A model generated the notes under the pieces. The model ran no database searches. It saw only the letters and a list, made by a program, of their open reading frames with translations, and was not told the DNA's origin. Made by a program: the position numbers and the translations under genes. From positions 1 through 51,589 of the forward strand of contig JAJFGP010000020.1 in NCBI GenBank assembly GCA_021776055.1: a stretch of 51,589 nt of DNA. Reading direction: 5' to 3'. The DNA comes from Kiloniellaceae bacterium. GTDB lineage: Bacteria; Pseudomonadota; Alphaproteobacteria; Kiloniellales; J153. Below, piece after piece: positions 43,929-51,589 of the stretch. Numbering within the stretch: the first letter of the stretch is position 1; each line of letters begins with the position of its first letter.

Positions 43929-44636
43929 GTGGACTTCGCCGGGTTGCGGGCGCTCGACCAAGTGTCGTTGACGCTGGCCACCGGAGAGATCGTCGGCTTG
44001 ATAGGCCCGAACGGGTCGGGCAAGACCACGCTGGTCAACGTCCTAACCGGGCAGGTCAAGCCGATCTCCGGCCGCGTCACTATTCAGGACGTCGATCTCA
44101 CCGGGCTAACCCCAAGAGCGATCGCCCTTAAGGGTATCGCGCGCTCCTTTCAGATCGTGCGTTTGTTCAATAATCTAACCGTGCGCGAAAACGTCGAAAC
44201 CGCCGCTTTGACTCACGGCGTTAGACGGCGTGCGGCTAAGGCGAAGGCCGATGATCTTTTGGCCCAATACGGCCTGACGGCCCGCGCTCACGATCTGGCG
44301 GGTGAGCTGAATTACGGTGCCAAGCGCCGGGTCGAGATTGCCCGCGCCTTGGCGGCCGATCCGCGATTTCTGCTTTTGGATGAGCCCGCCGCCGGCATGA
44401 ACGAGGAGGAGTCGGAGGCGCTCATGCGCCTGCTTGCGACCCTGCCCGCGGAGCGGGATTTGGGCTTGCTGATCATCGACCACGATATGGCCCTGATCAT
44501 GCGCCTTTGTCATCGGCTGCACGTTTTGGCGTCGGGCCGAACCATTGCCGAAGGCGACGTGGAGAGCGTGCGGAACGAGCCGGCGGTGATCGAAGCTTAT
44601 CTCGGCGCGCCCGCGGATGCTGCCAGCCATGCTTGA
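43929..44636 (+). CDS. livG: LivG-type ABC ATPase, start codon unclear
   Basis: An ABC ATPase with Walker A GPNGSGKTT, the Q-loop SFQIVRLFNNLTV typical of LivG, signature LNYGAKRRVEIAR, Walker B LLLDEPAAGMN and H-loop DHDM. The GTG at 43929 gives 235 residues but removes the first beta strand: in-frame codons just upstream encode HIALTATDLS, as expected for a LivG N-terminus. No ATG, GTG or TTG exists in this frame between the preceding stop (43812-43814) and 43929. Initiation at ATT (43890) or another rare codon, or a sequence error, is possible. It overlaps livF. Confidence 0.85.
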   Translation: MDFAGLRALDQVSLTLATGEIVGLIGPNGSGKTTLVNVLTGQVKPISGRVTIQDVDLTGLTPRAIALKGIARSFQIVRLFNNLTVRENVETAALTHGVRRRAAKAKADDLLAQYGLTARAHDLAGELNYGAKRRVEIARALAADPRFLLLDEPAAGMNEEESEALMRLLATLPAERDLGLLIIDHDMALIMRLCHRLHVLASGRTIAEGDVESVRNEPAVIEAYLGAPADAASHA

Positions 44637-45336
44637 CGTTGCCGCCCTGGAGCTGCGCTACGGCGCCATCCGGGCCGTGCGGGATGTCTCGTTGACGGTC
44701 GGCGAGGGCGAATTGGTGGCTCTTTTGGGCGCGAATGGTGCCGGCAAATCCTCGACGTTGCGTGCCATCGCGGGGGCGCATAAGCCGGCATCGGGGACGA
44801 TCCGGCTGAACGGCGAGAATGTCACCAACCAATCGCCCGAGCGCATGGTTCGCAACGGTGTCGCCATGGTGCCGGAAACGCGGGACGTCTTTCCCGACCT
44901 GACCGTTGCCGAGAACCTTCGCCTGGGCGCGTTCACCCGCCGGTCCGATGAGGCGGGCGTCGACGAGGACACGCAGCGGATGTTTCGCTTGTTCCCGATT
45001 TTATCCGAACGGGCGGAACAAGCGGGAGGCACGTTGTCGGGCGGCGAGCAGCAAATGCTCGTCATCGCGCGCGCCCTGATGTCGCGCCCACGCTTGCTCC
45101 TGCTCGACGAACCGTCGCTTGGCCTGGCGCCGACCATTGTCGGGCGCATCTTCGACATGATCGCCGAGTTGAAGAGCGGCGGCCTGACCATGCTTCTGGT
45201 CGAGCAGAACGCCGCCAAGGCCTTGGCGGTCGCGGACCGCGCCTATGTCATGCGGTCGGGCGAAATCGCGGCCGAGGGAACGGCAGCGGACATCGCCGCC
45301 GCCTCGGACCTCAAAGCCCTCTATCTGGGCGGCTGA
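44629..45336 (+). CDS. livF: LivF-type ABC ATPase
   Basis: A 235-residue ABC ATPase of the LivF group. Walker A is GANGAGKSS, the Q-loop is MVPETRDVFPDLTV, the signature TLSGGEQQMLVIARAL, Walker B LLLLDEPSLGLAP and the H-loop position has the usual LivF form VEQNAAKAL. The ATG at 44629 overlaps livG by eight bases; an ATG at 44617 would add four residues. It forms the ATPase pair with LivG. The permease gene follows one base after the stop. Confidence 0.92.
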   Translation: MLDVAALELRYGAIRAVRDVSLTVGEGELVALLGANGAGKSSTLRAIAGAHKPASGTIRLNGENVTNQSPERMVRNGVAMVPETRDVFPDLTVAENLRLGAFTRRSDEAGVDEDTQRMFRLFPILSERAEQAGGTLSGGEQQMLVIARALMSRPRLLLLDEPSLGLAPTIVGRIFDMIAELKSGGLTMLLVEQNAAKALAVADRAYVMRSGEIAAEGTAADIAAASDLKALYLGG

Positions 45337-45337
45337 T

Positions 45338-46228
45338 ATGACGGCATATATCCAATTCCTGATCGATGTGCTCAGCCTGGGCGGCGCCTATGCGCTCATG
45401 GCCTTAGGTTTGGTCATCGTCTATGGCATTCTCCGCCTGGTGAATTTCGCCTATGGCGAGCTGATCATGGTCACCGGATACACCATGTTCCTGTTGGGCG
45501 GCTCCGCGCTGCCGTGGATCGTGATGGCCGCGATCGGTGTTCTCATGGCCATCCTTGCCGGTATCGCCACCGACTATGTCGCCTTCCGCCCGGTGCGCGC
45601 AAAATCCGTCACGGCCGTTCTCATTACCTCGTTTGCGTTTTCGACGCTTCTGCAGAACGCAGCGCTGTTGTTCATCTCGCCCCGGCCGCGCAACGTGCCC
45701 TTGCCGGATATCTTTTCCGAGACGGTCCATTTCGCCGGTATCGTGACTCCAGCGCGCAACCTCATCACCATCGCCACCGCCGTGATCTTGCTTGCGGTCT
45801 TTGCCTGGGTCATGAAGCGGACGGTTCTGGGTATCGCCATGCGCGCGGCGGCAACCCATTTCACCATGGCGCGCATGCTGGGCGTGCCGGCCAATCTGAT
45901 CATCAGCACGGCCTTCGCGATTAGCGGTTTCTTGGCCGGCATTGTGTCGTTGTTCTGGATCGGCCGCATTGGCTCGGTCGTGCCGGGCATCGGCCTGGAG
46001 CCCTTGCTGGTCGCCTTCATCGCCACCGTGATCGGCGGTATGCGCAGCCTGCAAGGCGCGGTTCTCGGTGGATTTTTGCTGGCCTTCATCGATACCGGCC
46101 TCAACTACAGCCTGCCGCAGGAACTGCTGAAGTTCCGCGATGCCTTCACCTTCTCGTTGGTCATCCTGATCCTGCTATGGCGCCCGGCCGGGCTGATGAA
46201 GGGCCCGGCGTCGGGCCAACGGACGTAA
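45338..46228 (+). CDS. livH: LivH-type ABC permease
   Basis: A 296-residue inner-membrane permease with about eight helices. GGAYALMALGLVIVYGILRLVNFAYGE is the classic LivH start, and AFAISGFLAGIVSLFW and the ATVIGGMRSLQGAVLGG segment mark the ATPase-docking region. The ATG at 45338 is one base after the livF stop. It forms the translocation pore together with LivM. Confidence 0.92.
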   Translation: MTAYIQFLIDVLSLGGAYALMALGLVIVYGILRLVNFAYGELIMVTGYTMFLLGGSALPWIVMAAIGVLMAILAGIATDYVAFRPVRAKSVTAVLITSFAFSTLLQNAALLFISPRPRNVPLPDIFSETVHFAGIVTPARNLITIATAVILLAVFAWVMKRTVLGIAMRAAATHFTMARMLGVPANLIISTAFAISGFLAGIVSLFWIGRIGSVVPGIGLEPLLVAFIATVIGGMRSLQGAVLGGFLLAFIDTGLNYSLPQELLKFRDAFTFSLVILILLWRPAGLMKGPASGQRT

Positions 46229-46233
46229 TACCC

Positions 46234-47277
46234 ATGGCCGGCATGAAAGACACGGCACTGACCCTGGTGATTCTCATAGCCTTGGTCGTGGCCTTGGTGG
46301 TGGGCGCCGAGATTGCCGAAATTCGTCTCTTCGGGCGGATCGCGACCAACCTGTGCATCAGCCTGGTTCTGGTCCTGGGCTTGCAAGTTTTCATGGGTAA
46401 TTCGGGGATTCTCTCGTTCGCCCATATCGGTTTCATGGGTGTGGGAGCGTATACCTCGGCGGTGCTGACGATTCCGGCGCAGATGAAGGGCATGGCGCTG
46501 CCGGATCTGTATCCGGTCTTAGCCGCCATCCAGCTTTCGCCGTATATCGCGATCCTGATCGGTGGCCTGACGGCAGCGGTGGTCGCGGCCTTGGTATCCT
46601 ACCCGCTGATGCGCTTATCCGATGCGGCGGCGGTTATCACCTCCTTTGCGCTTCTCGTCGTTCTGCACACGGTGATGTTGCACTGGAGCGAGATTACCAA
46701 TGGCCCGCGCACCCTGTTCGGCATACCCAAGGCAACCGATCTATACCTGGCCGCGGGAATCGCAATTCTCGCCATCATCGGCGCCATGCTGTTTCGAGAA
46801 TCCCGTACCGGGCTTTTGCTGCGCGCGACCCGTGACGACGAGACGGCGGCGGGGGCGATTGGCGCCGATGTTAGCCGGCTGCGCTGGAAGGCCTTTATCA
46901 TCAGCGCCCTGTTTGCCGGTATCGGTGGGGCGTTGTGGGGACACTTCATCACCTCGTTTTCGCCAAAGGCATTCTACCTGAAGGAAACCTTCGTCATCCT
47001 CGGCATGTTGGTGATCGGCGGCGCGCCCACCGTATCCGGGGCGGTGATCGGTGTCTTTTTGGTCACTTTTTCCTTTGAGGTCTTGCGAGCCTTTGAAGCG
47101 TCGCTCAACGCGGCGAAGATTTTCACCGGCCAAGTGGTCGGCGTGACCGAAATTGTCCTGGCGTTGGCGATGATTGCCATCTTGATCCTGCGTCCGGGCG
47201 GTCTGTTCGCGACCATGGAGATCGGGGTTCTTTTCGGACGCCGCCGCCAAAAAGCCAGCGAGGGAGAAAAGCAATGA
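46234..47277 (+). CDS. livM: LivM-type ABC permease
   Basis: A 347-residue permease with eight to ten helices. SLVLVLGLQVFMGNSGILSFAHIGFMGVGAY and the docking region ATRDDETAAGAIG are typical of LivM. The ATG at 46234 is six bases after the livH stop region; an in-frame ATG at 46177 lies within livH. It overlaps the hydrolase gene by four bases (ATGA), tying that enzyme to the transporter. Confidence 0.92.
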   Translation: MAGMKDTALTLVILIALVVALVVGAEIAEIRLFGRIATNLCISLVLVLGLQVFMGNSGILSFAHIGFMGVGAYTSAVLTIPAQMKGMALPDLYPVLAAIQLSPYIAILIGGLTAAVVAALVSYPLMRLSDAAAVITSFALLVVLHTVMLHWSEITNGPRTLFGIPKATDLYLAAGIAILAIIGAMLFRESRTGLLLRATRDDETAAGAIGADVSRLRWKAFIISALFAGIGGALWGHFITSFSPKAFYLKETFVILGMLVIGGAPTVSGAVIGVFLVTFSFEVLRAFEASLNAAKIFTGQVVGVTEIVLALAMIAILILRPGGLFATMEIGVLFGRRRQKASEGEKQ

Positions 47278-47945
47278 GCTGGAAAACCGCGTACCGGTCG
47301 TTCTACTACGAGACGGCGCCGGAACCGGATGACATCGTCCTCAAGCAGGTCGAGACCGCCCTTTTGGTCGTCGATATTCAGAACACCTACCTGGAGCCCA
47401 AGGACGATCCGGCCGAGGCCGCGCGTTGGCAGCCGTTCATGGAGCGTATGCGCAGGACGGTCATTCCCAACACGGCCCGGCTGATCGAGACCTGCCGGGC
47501 CCGCGGCGTCGAGACCATGTTCGCCCGTATCGCCTGCCTGAAGCCGGACGGCCGGGACCGGTCCTTGAGCCAGAAGAAGCCGGGCTTCAACTACCTGTTG
47601 TTGCCGAAGGATCGAGAAGACAGCCAGGTGGTGAGCGAGCTCGCGCCCAAGGACGATGAGATCGTTATCCTGAAGACGACCGACAGCGCCCTTACCGGCT
47701 CCAATCTGCGCCTGATCTTGCGCAACATGGGGATCAAGAACGTCATCGTGGCCGGTATCTTTACCGATCAGTGCATCTCCTCGACCGTGCGCTCGCTCGC
47801 CGACGAAAGCTTCGATGTGGTGGTGGTCGAGGATTGCTGCGCCGCCGCCACCGACGATCTGCACCGCCGCGAACTGGAGATCATCAACATGATCTACTGT
47901 CACGTGGTGCAACTGGACGAGGCTGTCGGCTTTCTGGCGCCGTAG
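47274..47945 (+). CDS. cysteine hydrolase of the isochorismatase family
   Basis: A 223-residue cytoplasmic hydrolase. The Asp-Lys-Cys triad is visible: Asp in VVDIQN near residue 34, Lys in ILKTTDSA near 135 and Cys in TDQCISSTVRSLAD near 165. Members cleave isochorismate, nicotinamide, N-carbamoyl compounds, biuret or ureidoacrylate. Translational coupling to an amide/branched-chain-type importer suggests that it acts on the imported molecule, an amide or carbamoyl compound being most likely. The exact substrate is open. Confidence 0.9.
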   Translation: MSWKTAYRSFYYETAPEPDDIVLKQVETALLVVDIQNTYLEPKDDPAEAARWQPFMERMRRTVIPNTARLIETCRARGVETMFARIACLKPDGRDRSLSQKKPGFNYLLLPKDREDSQVVSELAPKDDEIVILKTTDSALTGSNLRLILRNMGIKNVIVAGIFTDQCISSTVRSLADESFDVVVVEDCCAAATDDLHRRELEIINMIYCHVVQLDEAVGFLAP

Positions 47946-47947
47946 AG

Positions 47948-48913
47948 TCACGCGAAATGGCAGGCCGCCGTGTGATCGGCCTCGACCGGGCGGAGCAGCG
48001 GGGCCTCGCTGCGGCAGCGGGCCTCGGCTCGGGGGCAGCGCGGCGCGAAGGGGCAACCTCCGGCTATCGTTTCAACCGCTGACGTTGGCAGGACCGGCGC
48101 GCGCCGATGACGTCGTCCGGGGTCCGGGCGTGGAATGGCGGCCAGCAGGGCTTGCGTATAGGGGTGGCGCGGGGTTGCGAAAATCCGTGGCGTAGGCCCT
48201 TGCTCGACGATGCGGCCAAGATACATGACCGCCACGTCGTCGGTCACACAGCGCACCACGCTCAGATCGTGACTGATGAACAGATAGGTCAGCCCCAACC
48301 GCTCTTGCAGATCGGACATCAGGTTGAGGACCTGCGCCTGGACCGAGACATCGAGGGCGGAGACCGGCTCGTCGGCGACGATCAGATCGGGATGGGTGAT
48401 TAGCGCCCGAGCAATGGCAATCCGCTGGCGCTGGCCGCCGGAAAATTCGTGCGGGTATTTAGCGGCGGCATTGGCCGGTAAGCCGACGGCGTCGAGAACC
48501 TCAGCCACCCGGCTCCGGCGCTCCGACCGGTTCTTGCCTTGCGCGGTCATGCTCAAGGGCTCGGCAATGATACGGCTGACCCGCTGGCGTGGATCAAGGG
48601 AGCCATAAGGGTCCTGAAAGATGATTTGCAGATGCCGGCGCAAGGCCCGCAAGTCGCGGGCCTTGAGCGCGAAAAGATCCTGGCCGCGCACCCGCACGCT
48701 ACCGGCGCTGGGCCGTTCCAGGGCCAGCACGGTGCGCGCCAGCGTCGACTTGCCGCACCCCGATTCGCCGACGATGCCGAAACTGCGCCCGGCTTCGATC
48801 CGGAAGCTCACCCCATCGAGGGCGCGTAAGCGCGGCGCGGCGGCGAACAAGCGGCGGCGCGGCAACACGTAATCGCGCACCAGATCGCGCACCTCCAACA
48901 GCGCCTCCGTCAT
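47948..48913 (-). CDS. oligopeptide/dipeptide-type ABC ATPase (OppF/DppF-like)
   Basis: A 321-residue ATPase. Walker [21 protein letters not shown], signature EFSGGQRQRIAIAR, Walker B LIVADEPVSALD and H-loop ISHDL are canonical. The C-terminal oligopeptide-transporter extension carries the cysteine cluster GCPFAPRCPRAEARC for an Fe-S cluster. The ATG at 48913 overlaps the stop of the upstream ATPase gene; a longer frame is non-conserved. It is the last gene of a minus-strand Opp-like operon, and its stop is two bases from the convergent hydrolase. Confidence 0.93.
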   Translation of the reverse strand: MTEALLEVRDLVRDYVLPRRRLFAAAPRLRALDGVSFRIEAGRSFGIVGESGCGKSTLARTVLALERPSAGSVRVRGQDLFALKARDLRALRRHLQIIFQDPYGSLDPRQRVSRIIAEPLSMTAQGKNRSERRSRVAEVLDAVGLPANAAAKYPHEFSGGQRQRIAIARALITHPDLIVADEPVSALDVSVQAQVLNLMSDLQERLGLTYLFISHDLSVVRCVTDDVAVMYLGRIVEQGPTPRIFATPRHPYTQALLAAIPRPDPGRRHRRAPVLPTSAVETIAGGCPFAPRCPRAEARCRSEAPLLRPVEADHTAACHFA

Positions 48914-49905
48914 GCGGGCACCTCGTTGAGAACGGGGTGAATGCACGCTGCGGTGTGCTCCGGGCCCACGGTCATGGCGGCCGGGACTTCGGTCCGGCAC
49001 GCCTCGGTCTGCCGCGCGCACCGGTCGGCAAAGGCGCATCCCGCCGGCCGGCGCACCGGGTCCGGCACCTGGCCGGGAATGGCAGCCAGACGCACGCGCC
49101 CTTCTGTGCTCCCGACGGATACCACCGCGGCGTGCGGCGAGGCGGCGAACAGGCCACGGGTATAGGGATGTGCCATGCGGGCGAAGACCTCGGCGGTGGG
49201 GCCTTGCTCGACGATGCGCCCGGCGTACATCACCAGCATGCGCTCGGTCGTCTCGGCAACGATCCCCAGATCATGGGTGATCATGATCAGCGCCATGCCG
49301 GTTTCCGCCGTGACCGAGGCGATGAGATCGAGAATCTGTGCTTGGATGGTTACATCGAGGGCCGTGGTTGGTTCGTCGGCGATCAGGATATCCGGATCGC
49401 AGGCAAGCGCCATGGCGATCACCACCCGCTGCCGTTGCCCGCCGGAAAGTTGGTGCGGGTAAAGCTGCGGCGAAAATCGCGGCGCCGGCAAGCCGACTCG
49501 GTCGAGCAAGCGCCGGGCCCGGTTCTCGGCCTCGCCAGGGCCAAGGCGCAGGTGCAACCGCAAACCCTCGGCGATCTGCGCGCCGATGCACATCACCGGG
49601 TTCAGGGCGGTCATCGGCTCCTGAAAGATCATGGCGATACGTCGCCCACGAATGGCGCACAGGCTGGCCTCGTCGGTGCGCAGAATATCCTGGCCATCGA
49701 ACCGAATGGCGCCGTGCGTCTGGGCGCTCTCCGGCAACAAGCCCATGGCCGCCAGGGCGGTCATGGATTTGCCGCACCCGGACTCGCCGACCAGCCCGAT
49801 GCTCTCGCCGCGCTCGAGGGTGAAGGAGACGTCGTTGAGAATCTCGGCCGTCCCCTCGACGGTCGGGATGCGTAAGGTAAGATCGGCGATGTCGAGCAAG
49901 GGCAT
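48910..49905 (-). CDS. oligopeptide/dipeptide-type ABC ATPase (OppD/DppD-like)
   Basis: A 331-residue ATPase. Walker A is [20 protein letters not shown] is the family Q-loop, [16 protein letters not shown] the signature, [11 protein letters not shown] Walker B and ITHDL the H-loop. The C-terminal cysteine motif [15 protein letters not shown] is present. The ATG at 49905 lies three bases after the permease stop; upstream in-frame sequence overlaps the permease gene and is not conserved. It pairs with the OppF-like ATPase. Confidence 0.93.
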   Translation of the reverse strand: MPLLDIADLTLRIPTVEGTAEILNDVSFTLERGESIGLVGESGCGKSMTALAAMGLLPESAQTHGAIRFDGQDILRTDEASLCAIRGRRIAMIFQEPMTALNPVMCIGAQIAEGLRLHLRLGPGEAENRARRLLDRVGLPAPRFSPQLYPHQLSGGQRQRVVIAMALACDPDILIADEPTTALDVTIQAQILDLIASVTAETGMALIMITHDLGIVAETTERMLVMYAGRIVEQGPTAEVFARMAHPYTRGLFAASPHAAVVSVGSTEGRVRLAAIPGQVPDPVRRPAGCAFADRCARQTEACRTEVPAAMTVGPEHTAACIHPVLNEVPA

Positions 49906-49907
49906 GA

Positions 49908-50768
49908 TCAGCGCTCGCGCCGCAAGCGCGGGTCGAGCAGGTCGCGCAACCCGTCGCCCAGCAGATTTAGCCCAAGAACTGCCAGGGTGATCGCCATGCC
50001 GGGGAAAATGGCCAAGCGCGGGGCCAGATAGATGTACGTCTGGGCATCGTTGAGCATCTTGCCCCAGCTCGGCTGCGGCGGTTGCGCCCCAAGCCCGAGG
50101 TAGGAGAGGCCGGCTTCGGCGAGAATTCCCAAGGCGAATTGAATGGTCGCCTGCACGATCAGCACACCGGCGATGTTCGGCAGGATGTGCTCGATGGCAA
50201 TCGCCACGTCGCCCTTGGCGGCCACCCGCGCGGCGAGAACATACTCCCGCTTCCACAAACTCATTGAGGCGCCCCGCGCCAGCCGGGCAAAAACCGGCAC
50301 GTTGAAAATGCCGATGGCGATGATGGCGTTTACCGCACCGGGCCCGGCAATCGCCGTAATCATCACCGCCGACAGCAAGGCCGGAAAGGCGAAGGCGAAA
50401 TCGTTAAAGCGCATGACCGTCTCGTCCACCCAACCACGCCGGGCCGCCGCCAATAGGCCCAGTGGTATGCCAAAGCCGGCGCCGATACCGACGGCGACAA
50501 AGGCCACGACGATGGAGTTGCGCGCCCCGACCATGATCATGGAGAAAACGTCCCGGCCGAAGTGATCGGTACCGAAGAGGTGCGCCCACGATGGCGTGGC
50601 AAGCTTGCCGGGAATATCGATGCCGGCGACGGGGTAGGGTGTCCAGACAAGCGATATCAGGGCTGTGAGCACCAGAACCAGGGTTACCGCGCCGCCGATC
50701 CAGAGGTTGCGGTTTCGCCCACCGATGCGGCGCTTCGCCCGACCCTCGCGGAGGATATCAAGGCTCAT
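49908..50768 (-). CDS. oligopeptide/dipeptide-type ABC permease (OppC/DppC-like)
   Basis: A 286-residue permease with about six helices. The N-terminal helix at 22-45 is followed by the periplasmic HLFGTDHFGRDVFS motif typical of DppC/OppC, and the docking loop EYVLAARVAAKGDVAIAIEHILPN is clear. It overlaps the OppB-like permease gene by 11 bases. It forms the pore with that protein. Confidence 0.93.
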   Translation of the reverse strand: MSLDILREGRAKRRIGGRNRNLWIGGAVTLVLVLTALISLVWTPYPVAGIDIPGKLATPSWAHLFGTDHFGRDVFSMIMVGARNSIVVAFVAVGIGAGFGIPLGLLAAARRGWVDETVMRFNDFAFAFPALLSAVMITAIAGPGAVNAIIAIGIFNVPVFARLARGASMSLWKREYVLAARVAAKGDVAIAIEHILPNIAGVLIVQATIQFALGILAEAGLSYLGLGAQPPQPSWGKMLNDAQTYIYLAPRLAIFPGMAITLAVLGLNLLGDGLRDLLDPRLRRER

Positions 50769-51589
50769 CGCCGCCTCCGCTCAATCGCGGATCGAGCGCC
50801 GCGTAGGCCAGATCGACAATGAAATTGACGACGATGACCGTTATCGCCAGCAGGACGACCAGATCCTTGACGACGATAAGATCGCGCTGGGCGATGGCCT
50901 GAAAGATCAGGCGGCCGATCCCCGGCAGGGTGAAGACGTTCTCGATGATGATGGTGCCCGCCAGCAGAAAAGAGAACTGCAGGCCCATGATGGTCACCAC
51001 CGGGATCAGCGCGTTGCGCAGTGCGTGGCGCCACAACGCGGCCTCACGGGACAAGCCCTTTGCCCGGGCGGTGCGGACGTAATCTTCTTTAAGCGTTTCC
51101 AGCACCGACGAGCGCGTCACCCGCGCCAGAATGGCGGCTTGCGGCAACGCCAGCGCCACCGCCGGCAGAATGAGCGAGCGCACACCCGCCCAGGCACCGT
51201 TATCCCAGCCGCCGAAACCGCCGGCAGGCAGCCAGGCCAGCTTCACCGCGAACAGCAGGATCAACAGCAGGCCGAGCCAGAAGTTGGGCACCGCCACGCC
51301 GATCTGGCTGAACGCCATGACCGCCGCATCGGCGCCGCGGCCGTGCCGGGCTGCCGCGAAGACACCCAGCGGTATCGCCAAGGCAGTCGAGAGGACGATG
51401 GCGAAAAGCGCCAGGGGGACGCTGACCATGACCCGGTCGCCGATCAGTTCGCTGACCGGCACACCGTAGGTATAGCTCTTGCCGAAATCGCCCAGGAACA
51501 GGTTGCCGACCCAAATAAAATAGCGCTGGATCGCCGGCAGATCGAGGCCAAGCTCATGACGCAGGGCGGCGAGCGTATCCTCCCGCGCG
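50758..51589 (-). CDS. oligopeptide/dipeptide-type ABC permease (OppB/DppB-like), N-terminus outside the window
   Basis: The 3' part of an OppB-like permease; the open frame runs into the right window edge (42 more codons upstream of the GTG at 51462, ending at ARED...). The conserved LGDFGKSYTYGVPVSELI and the docking segment EDYVRTARAKGLSREAALWRHALRNALIPV are present, as is the last helix near ADPRLSGG-like ALDPRLSGG. The missing part should hold about 40-60 residues with the first helix. The binding-protein gene of this importer is not in the window and probably lies just to the right. Confidence 0.92.
   Translation of the reverse strand, partial: AREDTLAALRHELGLDLPAIQRYFIWVGNLFLGDFGKSYTYGVPVSELIGDRVMVSVPLALFAIVLSTALAIPLGVFAAARHGRGADAAVMAFSQIGVAVPNFWLGLLLILLFAVKLAWLPAGGFGGWDNGAWAGVRSLILPAVALALPQAAILARVTRSSVLETLKEDYVRTARAKGLSREAALWRHALRNALIPVVTIMGLQFSFLLAGTIIIENVFTLPGIGRLIFQAIAQRDLIVVKDLVVLLAITVIVVNFIVDLAYAALDPRLSGGGDEP

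Noticed and set aside
46974-48056. Antisense open frame of 360 codons across livM and the hydrolase
   Set aside because: The real coding strand is fixed by conserved LivM and isochorismatase motifs; the frame is low in hydrophobic order and has no family match.
1-51589. CRISPR arrays, tRNA/rRNA genes, transposases, prophage or integration sites
   Set aside because: I looked for regular repeats, tRNA-like cloverleaf ends and recombinase motifs and saw none; a tool-based scan could still find small items.

Overview
The window is a dense, high-GC piece of bacterial chromosome with long co-directional operons, many 4-11 bp gene overlaps and frequent GTG/TTG starts. Gene content (PotABCD-like and Liv-type importers, HyuA/HyuB hydrolases, a PQQ-dependent alcohol oxidation island with a PedA1A2BC-like ABC system) suggests a free-living, organotrophic alphaproteobacterium, possibly of the Rhodospirillales. 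That placement is inferred from gene style, not from a phylogenetic marker. I saw no rRNA, tRNA, CRISPR array, insertion sequence or prophage.

Region A (1-28.8 kb) is one long plus-strand catabolic cluster behind a divergent, two-winged-helix GntR/FCD regulator. It holds a polyamine/opine-type ABC importer (ATPase, two permeases, Tat-exported binding protein, second ATPase), two SDR dehydrogenases, an amidase, two HyuA/HyuB pairs (ATP-dependent hydantoinase/oxoprolinase/carboxylase family), an old-yellow-enzyme reductase, PxpA with a stand-alone biotinyl protein, a biotin carboxylase and PxpB/PxpC, the biotin transporter BioY, a cupin, a NodB-type deacetylase/cyclic imidase-like protein, a small CxxC protein with a CobW GTPase, an AEC permease, and a second binding protein without a signal peptide. 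Taken together this looks like uptake and ATP/biotin-driven opening of a cyclic amide (lactam, imide or hydantoin) or related nitrogen compound. The substrate cannot be read from the sequence.

Region B (28.8-41.6 kb) is a PQQ island. It has two periplasmic quinoprotein dehydrogenase genes, each followed after a strong hairpin by a c-type cytochrome gene, a secreted ankyrin protein between them, the complete pqqABCDE operon (including a 26-residue PqqA), and a divergent ABC-type system with a YVTN propeller protein and a binding protein (PedB, PedC, PedA2, PedA1-like). The large dehydrogenase has an Asp-Leu-Asp active-site motif that predicts lanthanide dependence. A secreted cupredoxin-like protein without copper ligands closes the island.

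Region C (41.9-47.9 kb) is an XRE-cupin regulator followed by a branched-chain-amino-acid/amide type ABC importer (SBP, LivG, LivF, LivH, LivM) and a cysteine hydrolase of the isochorismatase family. Region D (47.9 kb to the right edge, minus strand) is an oligopeptide/dipeptide-type ABC importer (OppB/C/D/F-like) cut by the window edge, with its binding protein presumably outside.
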